The notes below the pieces were generated by a model that worked only from the letters and a program-made list of their open reading frames with translations, did not search any database and was not told the DNA's origin. This document shows positions 5,428 through 10,982 of a stretch of DNA of 10,982 nucleotides, one piece after another (position 1 is the first letter of the stretch; each line of letters begins with the position of its first letter). Source of the stretch: Candidatus Woesearchaeota archaeon. GTDB lineage: Archaea; Nanobdellota; Nanobdellia; Woesearchaeales; JACPBV01. Location: the NCBI GenBank assembly GCA_016180165.1, contig JACPBU010000014.1:1-10982 (forward strand), in the 5' to 3' direction. Position numbers and translations under genes: made by a program.

Positions 5428-6549
5428 ATGGGCCTAGAGAATATATTGGTGAAAAAGAGAGAAGCATTAAAAATTTTTGCCGGTACGGCAGCTGCATTTA
5501 CTGGAATTTCTGCATTTTTGCCTGAAAGGCAGGCATCTGCAGAGGATGCGCCTAAACAAAAGCGGCCTAATTTCGCGGAGTGGCATGCTTCATCTGTTAA
5601 AAATACTCCGGGCAAAAGGTTCTTCCACCCTGCCCATCCAAAAGAGGAGATAAAGCTTAGCGAAGAACAGTTTAATCTTGTCCAAAAAAGGTTCCATGAT
5701 GAGGTGTTTAATCTTGCTCAGAGGGGAAGGTATGACTTAAGGACAGCCAAGAGCGGTTTTGTCGGGGCTCAAGAAATGGCTTTTTTTGTCAGCTTTGATT
5801 CAGATGAGCTGCATTGGGCAGATTATATGAAAATTATGGGGCGAGAATATAACAGGTTTATAGCGCAATTCGGCACGGCATCTCAGGGCCTCCCAAGCCT
5901 CCATTTCGAAAGATTGGCACCGGCTACAAATTTATCCAGACAATTTCCAGAAATGATTCCAACTTACGTTGTCAATAGCTTTGGAAAATGCCAGATTGCA
6001 ACCTTTAAGGTCAGCCAGGGCAGGAAATGGGATGAGGTTTCAATAAAACGTGATATTCCTGACCTGGGGGCAAGCGAGTATACCATCAAATGGGCATTCA
6101 AAGATGACCAAATTTCAGTCTTTCAGAAAGAGAATCCTTATGTGTTTGTCTCTGCCGGGAATAATCCAGAGGATGCAATCAATGCATTATTATCCGAGCC
6201 CTTTCATGTAATAGTGCGGCCTTTTACCATCTCCCACATTGAAAGGGAAGCCAATGAAAACTATCCGGCGTTTAGGGATGATCCCCTTCTGAAAAAACAT
6301 GAACGTATGAAAGAGATTTCAAACCAATGGATTCTCCGTGAAGAAGGTTTTGTCCATGCCATGATACAAAATTACCTTAAGCAAGAAGCGGATAGATTAG
6401 GCCTGGATCCAAAAAAAGCAGTGGATCCTTTCAAAGGGCTGCCACGCTACAGGCTTATTGAGCCGGTTGGGAAAAATATCCAAGGATTTTCTCCGGCTGA
6501 CGCTTATATCGCTTATCGTGATGTCCCTGAAAAACTGCTTGCCGATTGA
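5428..6549 (+). CDS. Hypothetical exported protein with Tat-like signal peptide
   Basis: The 373-residue product belongs to no family I recognise. Its N-terminus looks like a Tat signal. KKREALK (residues 9-15) resembles the RRxFLK pattern with Lys-Arg in place of the twin Arg. A hydrophobic stretch follows (about 16-31), then QASA with predicted cleavage after Ala38. The mature part is rich in charged and aromatic residues, has no further membrane segment and contains a single obvious Cys (in FGKCQIATF). A central block with alternating strand-like segments (about 115-260) is followed by a helical, charged C-terminal region (about 275-345). No HExxH or heme CxxCH motif is present. It is probably secreted or held at the cell surface in folded form. 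It is monocistronic, with its own promoter just past the tRNA duplicate. Confidence 0.8.
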   Translation: MGLENILVKKREALKIFAGTAAAFTGISAFLPERQASAEDAPKQKRPNFAEWHASSVKNTPGKRFFHPAHPKEEIKLSEEQFNLVQKRFHDEVFNLAQRGRYDLRTAKSGFVGAQEMAFFVSFDSDELHWADYMKIMGREYNRFIAQFGTASQGLPSLHFERLAPATNLSRQFPEMIPTYVVNSFGKCQIATFKVSQGRKWDEVSIKRDIPDLGASEYTIKWAFKDDQISVFQKENPYVFVSAGNNPEDAINALLSEPFHVIVRPFTISHIEREANENYPAFRDDPLLKKHERMKEISNQWILREEGFVHAMIQNYLKQEADRLGLDPKKAVDPFKGLPRYRLIEPVGKNIQGFSPADAYIAYRDVPEKLLAD

Positions 6550-6606
6550 GGGCGGGGATTAAAAGTGATGGGGGCTGAAAGATTGTTCTCTGAAGAGGGC
6601 ATCACC

Positions 6607-6614
6607 TTTTTATA
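6607..6614 (+). promoter_or_regulatory. TATA box for coaE
   Basis: TTTTTATA is centred 25.5 nt before the ATG at 6636. No ribosome binding site is present. Confidence 0.6.
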
Positions 6615-6635
6615 GATGAAGGCTTTATTATTCCT

Positions 6636-7214
6636 ATGATCCTCGGCATCACCGGCATCTTCGGCTCTGGGAAAACTTCGGTTGCAGAACTTTTTGCAAA
6701 ACATGGGTTCCTGCATATCAATGCTGATGAAATCGGCCATAGGCTTATTGAAAGGAAGGATGTAAGGGATAATATCATAAGGCTGTTTGGAAAAGACATT
6801 CTCGATGACGGAAAGATTGACCGGGGCAGGCTAAAAAAGATTGTTTTTTCTGACGCAAGGAAATTAACAAAGCTCAATTCGCTGCTTCATCCGGCCATCC
6901 TTAGGGAAATTAAAAACAAAATAAAAGCAAATGCCGGCAGGGATGTTGCCGTTGATGCTCCCCTGCTTATCGAAGCAGACGGGACAAAGCTGGTGGACAA
7001 AGTTGTTGTCGTAAAGATAACCAAAAAAGAGCAGTTGAGAAGGCTTCTTGCAAAAGGCAAATGGACAAAGAAAGAGATATCGCAGATTTCCCGCTCCCAG
7101 ATGCCTCAGGGGGAAAGACTGAAATACGCTGACTTTGTGGTGGATAACTCATCATCGTTACAGGATACAGGAGAAGCGGTAAAAAATGTTCTGGGGAAGA
7201 TTCCATCGTGTTGA
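6636..7214 (+). CDS. coaE: Dephospho-CoA kinase (bacterial CoaE type)
   Basis: CoaE phosphorylates the 3'-OH of the ribose in dephospho-CoA, using ATP, to make CoA in the cytoplasm. The 192 residues are close to the usual length of about 200. Visible features are the P-loop GIFGSGKTS (7-15), the NADEIGH segment (29-35, matching the family's DAD), a lid-type segment VDAPLLIEADG near 107, and the ending RSQMP...KYADFVVDNSSS, which matches the family's RxxxQ...K...ADxxI.N pattern. Most archaea are thought to use an unrelated GTP-dependent kinase (DUF359 family), so a CoaE-family enzyme suggests bacterial ancestry. coaD for the preceding step lies at 8022-8495. It has its own TATA box and is not in an operon with coaD. 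Confidence 0.88.
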   Translation: MILGITGIFGSGKTSVAELFAKHGFLHINADEIGHRLIERKDVRDNIIRLFGKDILDDGKIDRGRLKKIVFSDARKLTKLNSLLHPAILREIKNKIKANAGRDVAVDAPLLIEADGTKLVDKVVVVKITKKEQLRRLLAKGKWTKKEISQISRSQMPQGERLKYADFVVDNSSSLQDTGEAVKNVLGKIPSC

Positions 7215-7274
7215 GGAATGGCTGCCTTTTCCTGATTTGTTGTCTCCGGCAGGTAAACATGAATGACCAAAAGA

Positions 7275-7282
7275 TTTATTAA
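7275..7282 (+). promoter_or_regulatory. TATA box for the 7310-7852 gene
   Basis: TTTATTAA is centred about 31 nt before the ATG at 7310, slightly further than in most genes of this window. Confidence 0.55.
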
Positions 7283-7309
7283 TCAGACACCATTATTCAA
7301 TCCTGATTT

Positions 7310-7852
7310 ATGAGCCTAAACGACAGGATGGATGACGTTGACAAGACCCTTCTGAATGATCTTCGAAAATATTCCCCCGCCATTTCTCAGATGAGGCGAG
7401 AAAGGGAGGAAAAAGAAAGAGAAGTAAGCCAATACCTCCATAAGGCATGGGAAGTTGTCAAGGGTGTTTTGGATGATATTCTAGGAAGTAAAGATGTTCT
7501 CGAGGTTGTGAAATTATTTGGAAAACCACTTCCCCTATTGGCTGGTGACGAAATAGGCGGTGAAAAGTGGAATTCCTATTCAATCGGGCCTGATGGGAAA
7601 CTCTATCGTACCCATAATATCCGGAGTTCACAAAGTGACCCTACTGTCCTTTCTTCTACTGATGCTGCCCGCCAATATGTGGAAGAATCCAATTTTGCAA
7701 GGCTCTTCAAAGACCGGGGAGAGAAGTTGGATTTGGGAGGATTAAAAAGCTTATTAGAAAGTGAGATTATACAAAATTATTCCCAATACGCTTATGAGAT
7801 TGCAGACGAGATTAATCAAGCAAAAGCCAAGGCTAGTCTCCACAAAACCTGA
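7310..7852 (+). CDS. Hypothetical charged protein, 180 residues
   Basis: I recognise no family. Residues about 28-45 are a dense run of Arg, Glu and Lys (MRREREEKEREV) that may form a helix or short coiled coil, followed by an amphipathic helix (WEVVKGVLDDIL). A central part rich in Gly, Ser and Pro (KPLPLLAGDEIGGEKW...YSIGPDGKLYRTHN) may form a small beta structure. The C-terminus is again helical (SLLESEIIQNYSQYAYEIADEINQAKAKA). No signal peptide or membrane segment is seen, so it is probably cytoplasmic. It sits alone between coaE and coaD with its own TATA box and a T-rich stop region behind it. Nothing ties it to CoA metabolism except position. Confidence 0.7.
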   Translation: MSLNDRMDDVDKTLLNDLRKYSPAISQMRREREEKEREVSQYLHKAWEVVKGVLDDILGSKDVLEVVKLFGKPLPLLAGDEIGGEKWNSYSIGPDGKLYRTHNIRSSQSDPTVLSSTDAARQYVEESNFARLFKDRGEKLDLGGLKSLLESEIIQNYSQYAYEIADEINQAKAKASLHKT

Positions 7853-7899
7853 TTTTAGTCGACAAACATCATTCTGGGAAATGCTTAAACCTTTGAAGA

Positions 7900-7910
7900 T
7901 TTTTTCTTTT
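7900..7910 (+). terminator. T-rich terminator after the 7310-7852 gene
   Basis: TTTTTTCTTTT starts 48 bases after the stop codon, in a spacer otherwise without features. Such T-runs are enough to end archaeal transcripts. Confidence 0.4.
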
Positions 7911-7990
7911 CTGGCAGGCCAAACCTGATGAGGGCAATATGCCGGGGGAAAATAAGAGCATGGGGATTTCAAGGTTGCCTCACCGCAAAG

Positions 7991-7998
7991 TTTTTAAT
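7991..7998 (+). promoter_or_regulatory. TATA box for coaD
   Basis: TTTTTAAT is centred 27.5 nt before the ATG at 8022. Confidence 0.6.
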
Positions 7999-8021
7999 CA
8001 GCGCCCTACACTTCCCTGTCC

Positions 8022-8495
8022 ATGAAACTTGCAATCTATCCTGGAAGCTTCGACCCGGTGACTATGGGCCACATTGATGTCCTGAAGAGGGGGCTGAAGA
8101 TATTTGACAAGATTATCGTCGCAGTCGGTGAGCATTATGCCAAGAACTACCTTTTTTCCAAGGATGAGCGGGTTGCCATGATCGGGGAAGCTGTGAAAGG
8201 GATGCCGGTTGAAGTCAGGCATTTTTCCGGCATGCTCATCGATCTTGCGTCGAAGGAAAAGGCAAATGCCATCTTGCGGGGGCTGCGCGCAGTCTCTGAC
8301 TTCGATTCCGAGTTCCAGATGGCCATCACCAACAGGAAATTCAGTCCTGAGATTGAGACGGTGTTTATCATGACAAGGGGGATGTATTCCTACCTGAGCT
8401 CTTCCGTAGTAAAGGAAGTGGCATCCTTGGGCGGGAAGCTTGAAGGCATGGTGCCACCTAACGTCGAAAAATTGCTGAGAAAGAAGTTTTCCTGA
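8022..8495 (+). CDS. coaD: Phosphopantetheine adenylyltransferase (bacterial CoaD type)
   Basis: CoaD transfers AMP from ATP to 4'-phosphopantetheine, giving dephospho-CoA, the substrate of CoaE encoded at 6636-7214. The 157 residues match the bacterial CoaD length of about 160. Motifs are YPGSFDPVTMGH (6-17), containing the nucleotidyltransferase TxGH (Thr14, His17), the RGLRAVSDFDSEFQ segment (86-99), and a C-terminal YSYLSSSVVKE that matches the family's phosphate-binding SSS/T-x-VKE. Archaea usually have a different, eukaryote-like PPAT (COG1019), so this gene is probably of bacterial origin, although its promoter is archaeal. It converges with the next gene, with only 15 bp between the two stop codons. 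Confidence 0.95.
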   Translation: MKLAIYPGSFDPVTMGHIDVLKRGLKIFDKIIVAVGEHYAKNYLFSKDERVAMIGEAVKGMPVEVRHFSGMLIDLASKEKANAILRGLRAVSDFDSEFQMAITNRKFSPEIETVFIMTRGMYSYLSSSVVKEVASLGGKLEGMVPPNVEKLLRKKFS

Positions 8496-8510
8496 TATCT
8501 CCTGATCTAA

Positions 8511-9401
8511 TCATGCATGCATCAGCCCTAAAAGGTGAACCCTTTCTGGAGATTCCTTACCGGAGGCTTGGGGGATGTTCTCTGCAAAAAGCCTGCCGCG
8601 CTCGGAAAAAGCCTGGCTGATTATTTTTAGTAAAGATTCTTCATCTAAGATGAATTTGACCCGGTCGTTAAGATGCTTCGCTGAGAAATCCAGGTAATCG
8701 GGGTGTCCCATTATTTCACTGGATTTCCTCAATAGGGCAATGGACACAGAATAATCCCTGATAAGGGCAACCTTCCAATCAACCATATCGTGCCAAAAAC
8801 AAGAAGCCCCATAAACAGCTTCATTAAACTTTTGGAACCACAGCCTGAGCTTATTGTCCTTATAGGTGACGTATGGATCACGGGAAACAAAATCAAGCAC
8901 GAGTCCCTCCAGCTCCCCCAAAAAAGAGAGAGGGGACTTATATTTTCCCTTTAACAAAGCCGGCACCATGTCAAAGGCTGATGGCAGCTCATCCCTGATT
9001 CGTGCAGTGAATCTAGTAAGCGCATTGACCAAATCAACACGCTCGCACGAATGGCCCAGGCTCTCATGAACAAGCTCAACCAAGACCAATCTATCAACAA
9101 ATTCTTTTTTTGTCGGCAGTGAAGCTTCAGGCAGGCCATCACATTCCAAACCTGCCTCGATCCCTCCGGCATATTCTTCTTTGCGCTCCGAACCATGTAT
9201 CTTTTTGAGATCATCAGCATAGGAAACAAGCCATTCCTCATAGGCAACCAACCCCTTTAATGCGGTGTTAGCAAGGATTGTTCGCTGGTTAGAATCCAAC
9301 GGAATGTTTCCCCGGGGATTGTTGGTCTTTCGGTATTCGAGAGCAATCTTCAACTCCTTAAACTTTTGACCGGATACGGCGAAAGGGTTGTAGCCATCCA
9401 T
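8511..9401 (-). CDS. Hypothetical protein, 296 residues
   Basis: I do not recognise the family. The protein appears mostly helical, rich in Leu, Lys and Glu, with many aromatic residues. It has no signal peptide, no clear membrane helix and only a few scattered Cys. HESLGH (residues 112-117) resembles a zinc-protease HExxH but has one residue too many, so no enzyme activity is claimed. Other notable stretches are the Trp-rich FWHDMVDWK near 205 and RDPYVTYKDNKLRLWFQKF near 175. The TATA box at 9423-9430 supports the start at 9401. It converges with coaD and diverges from the metallophosphoesterase gene across a 132-bp spacer holding both promoters. It is likely a lineage-specific cytoplasmic protein. 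Confidence 0.75.
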   Translation of the reverse strand: MDGYNPFAVSGQKFKELKIALEYRKTNNPRGNIPLDSNQRTILANTALKGLVAYEEWLVSYADDLKKIHGSERKEEYAGGIEAGLECDGLPEASLPTKKEFVDRLVLVELVHESLGHSCERVDLVNALTRFTARIRDELPSAFDMVPALLKGKYKSPLSFLGELEGLVLDFVSRDPYVTYKDNKLRLWFQKFNEAVYGASCFWHDMVDWKVALIRDYSVSIALLRKSSEIMGHPDYLDFSAKHLNDRVKFILDEESLLKIISQAFSERGRLFAENIPQASGKESPERVHLLGLMHA

Positions 9402-9422
9402 ATCCGATGGAGCTGAAGGCCA

Positions 9423-9430
9423 TTTTAAAA
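9423..9430 (-). promoter_or_regulatory. TATA box for the 9401-8511 gene
   Basis: TTTTAAAA is palindromic and centred 25.5 nt upstream of the minus-strand ATG at 9401. Confidence 0.6.
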
Positions 9431-9502
9431 AGGTTGGTTTATTGAGCCATAAAGAATCTGTTCTTTTGGTATTTGGTTAGAATGGGGAGATCGATGGGCA
9501 TG

Positions 9503-9510
9503 TTTAAAAA
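9503..9510 (+). promoter_or_regulatory. TATA box for the metallophosphoesterase gene
   Basis: TTTAAAAA is centred about 28 nt before the ATG at 9534. This favours that start over the in-frame ATG at 9552. Confidence 0.55.
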
Positions 9511-9533
9511 GAAGCTATGATTTTCAGGATCCG

Positions 9534-10289
9534 ATGAGTGGGGGAATTGAAATGCTCAGGGGGTGCTTTGCTTATGACTTGTGCCTCTATCTAAAGAAGC
9601 CGAACATCCTGGCAATCTCTGACACGCATATCGGCTATGAAGAAGCATTGAACAAACAAGGGGTGCTCATCCCCCGTTTCCAGTTCAGGGATATGCTCCT
9701 GCGGCTTGAAAAGGCAATAGCGCAGATACAGCGGCAGCAGCACATCAAATCATTTTCCACGATTGTCATCAATGGCGACCTTAAGCACGAATTTGGCAGG
9801 ATTTCAGAGCAGGAATGGAGGCATACGCTGAAGCTGATTGATTTTTTACTTGGCTATGGGAATGAGCTCGTGCTCGTCAAGGGCAATCACGACACTATCC
9901 TTGGGCCGATCGCTGGGAAGAGGAAGGTAAAGATTGAAGAATCCCATACTGCCGGAGAATTTCTCTTCATCCATGGGAACAAGATTCCTGATGTAAAGGC
10001 ATTGAAAAAAGTTAAAACAGCAATTATCGGCCATGAGCATCCGGCAGTGAGCATCCGGGAAGGGGTCAGGACAGAATTGTTCAAGTGCTTCCTGAAAGGC
10101 ACATGGAAAAGAAAACACCTAATTGTGCTGCCCTCGTTCAATCCTGCGAGCGAAGGCCACGATCTCATGATGGAATTGCCCATCAGCCCCTTTCTCGGGG
10201 ACAGTGTTACGAACTTCTCTGCCTACGTTGTTGCAGATAAAGCCTATCCGGCAATTGCTTTAAGGTCTTTGGTTAAGCAAGTTTATTGA
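9534..10289 (+). CDS. Calcineurin-like metallophosphoesterase (COG1407, PdeM-like)
   Basis: The 251 residues hold the full two-metal phosphoesterase set in order: DTH (Asp30, His32), GD (Asp82, in NGDLKHEF), GNHD (Asn118, His119) and GHEH (166-169). The opening (SDTHIGYE after a short beta-rich lead) and the overall order match the archaeal ICC-like COG1407 group, related to bacterial PdeM. The likely activity is hydrolysis of phosphodiesters, possibly nucleic acid ends; the natural substrate is unknown. In bacteria pdeM relatives are encoded with an Lhr-like helicase and a DNA ligase. Here lhr is on the same strand 4.5 kb upstream but not in an operon, so a shared repair role is inference. 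All metal ligands are intact. Confidence 0.88.
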   Translation: MSGGIEMLRGCFAYDLCLYLKKPNILAISDTHIGYEEALNKQGVLIPRFQFRDMLLRLEKAIAQIQRQQHIKSFSTIVINGDLKHEFGRISEQEWRHTLKLIDFLLGYGNELVLVKGNHDTILGPIAGKRKVKIEESHTAGEFLFIHGNKIPDVKALKKVKTAIIGHEHPAVSIREGVRTELFKCFLKGTWKRKHLIVLPSFNPASEGHDLMMELPISPFLGDSVTNFSAYVVADKAYPAIALRSLVKQVY

Positions 10290-10313
10290 GCAGCTCTTAT
10301 CAATATTCGCAAA

Positions 10314-10321
10314 CTTTTTAA
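10314..10321 (+). promoter_or_regulatory. TATA box for the phosphoglycerate mutase gene
   Basis: CTTTTTAA is centred 27.5 nt before the ATG at 10345. The closer ATGs at 10325 and 10338 are out of frame with the gene. Confidence 0.6.
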
Positions 10322-10344
10322 GGGATGGCGCAGAGGAATGGGCT

Positions 10345-10932
10345 ATGGCAAAAAAGAAGTACTGCTCCATCTACCTCTTCCGCCACGGCCAGACCTATTT
10401 CAACAGGGATAAGCGCTTTACCGGCTGGAAAGATTCCAGGCTGACACCCCTGGGAAAAAAGCAGGCAGAGAAGATTGCCCGGATGCTGAAGGGCAAAAGG
10501 ATAGATGCTGCCTACCAAACAAGATTATCGAGGTCAAAAGACACCTTAAGGCCGGTCTTGCGGCTCCATCCGGAATGCAAGGAGGTCATTACCGACGACA
10601 GGATGATCGAGAGAAGCTATGGGGAATTCCAGGGAAAGCATCACTCAACTGTCGAAAAGAATCTTGGGAAGGAAATGCTTAATGCCATAAGGAGAAATTA
10701 TGGCCGGCGCCCACCGCGCGGAGAGAGCGTAAAGATGGTCGAGAAGAGGGTTCTTCCATTCCTTAAAGATTTGCTGGCAAAAATTAAAAAAGAAAAAATC
10801 AATGTGGCCATTTCCGCCCACGGCAATTCCATGAGGCCATTCAGGAGATATTTTGAGAAATTGAGCGTTGCTGAGATGATGCAGCTCGAGAACCCCTGGG
10901 ATGACTATTTTGAGTATAAGGTAAGGGTTTGA
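10345..10932 (+). CDS. gpmA: 2,3-bisphosphoglycerate-dependent phosphoglycerate mutase-like protein
   Basis: This histidine phosphatase superfamily enzyme carries the RHG motif (Arg13, His14, Gly15), the GpmA-type RFTGWKDSRLTPLGKKQAE block, SRSKDTL, the IERSYGEFQGK segment with the probable acid Glu89, and AHGNSMR with His159. These are the signature blocks of cofactor-dependent phosphoglycerate mutase, which interconverts 3- and 2-phosphoglycerate in glycolysis and gluconeogenesis through a phospho-His. At 195 residues it is shorter than bacterial GpmA (about 230-250). The loop between the YGEFQG region and GESVKMVEKRVLPF is cut down. Many archaea rely on the unrelated cofactor-independent enzyme, so this may be an acquired replacement. 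A broader phosphatase role cannot be excluded. It is monocistronic, and the last 50 bases of the window after it show nothing clear. Confidence 0.85.
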   Translation: MAKKKYCSIYLFRHGQTYFNRDKRFTGWKDSRLTPLGKKQAEKIARMLKGKRIDAAYQTRLSRSKDTLRPVLRLHPECKEVITDDRMIERSYGEFQGKHHSTVEKNLGKEMLNAIRRNYGRRPPRGESVKMVEKRVLPFLKDLLAKIKKEKINVAISAHGNSMRPFRRYFEKLSVAEMMQLENPWDDYFEYKVRV

Positions 10933-10982
10933 GCATAGAGTGGGGGTTTAGCATTTGCTTTGTAAAGAAATTTAGGATCAGC

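Noticed and set aside
8511..8524. ATGCATGCAT-type palindrome between coaD and the convergent gene
   Set aside because: It lies within the last codons of the minus-strand gene and is too short and simple to claim a site.
9066..9083. HESLGH as a zinc-protease HExxH motif in the 296-residue protein
   Set aside because: The second His is one residue too far, and no matching downstream ligand pattern is seen.
8866..9247. Frames on both strands overlapping the 9401-8511 gene
   Set aside because: They are shorter and promoterless, and lie inside a longer frame whose start fits its TATA box.

Overview
The window looks archaeal. Every gene whose upstream region is visible has an A/T-rich TATA-like box centred about 25-32 nt before its start codon and no Shine-Dalgarno sequence, which is the layout of leaderless archaeal transcripts. 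It also carries an archaeal-type Lhr helicase, a stand-alone B3/4-domain protein, and a tRNA-Leu with no encoded CCA that is interrupted by a bulge-helix-bulge (BHB) intron. Some enzymes (CoaD, CoaE, a GpmA-like mutase) are of types best known from bacteria, which would fit a lineage with much bacterial gene uptake such as some DPANN archaea. The lineage itself cannot be fixed from this sequence.

Layout: positions 1-324 hold the 3' end of carB, followed by a small orphan gene (376-687) and a solo B3/4-domain gene (753-1463). From about 1495 to 2290 there is a scarred segment. A relic of a carB 3' end (1495-1542) and a relic of a B3/4 3' end (2234-2288) bracket a minus-strand MntA/HepT (MNT/HEPN) toxin-antitoxin module (2181-1550). 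The simplest reading is an old tandem duplication of the carB-tail-to-B3/4 segment whose second copy was gutted and now holds the module.

The lhr helicase gene (2418-5018) ends inside the promoter of a tRNA-Leu(CAG) gene (5046-5170) whose T-loop is split by a predicted 41-nt intron. The 3' half of this tRNA, intron included, is repeated 158 bp further on (5254-5330), with two strong hairpins between the copies.

Next come an orphan exported protein with a Tat-like signal (5428-6549), dephospho-CoA kinase coaE (6636-7214), an orphan charged protein (7310-7852) and phosphopantetheine adenylyltransferase coaD (8022-8495). CoaD and CoaE together make the last two steps of CoA synthesis. A convergent orphan gene lies on the minus strand (9401-8511). 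It is divergent from a COG1407/PdeM-like metallophosphoesterase (9534-10289), which is followed by a short GpmA-like phosphoglycerate mutase (10345-10932). Most genes have their own promoter, so apart from mntA-hepT there is little sign of operons. The most unusual parts are the split, half-duplicated tRNA locus and the duplication scar around the toxin-antitoxin module. No CRISPR array, transposase or rRNA was seen.
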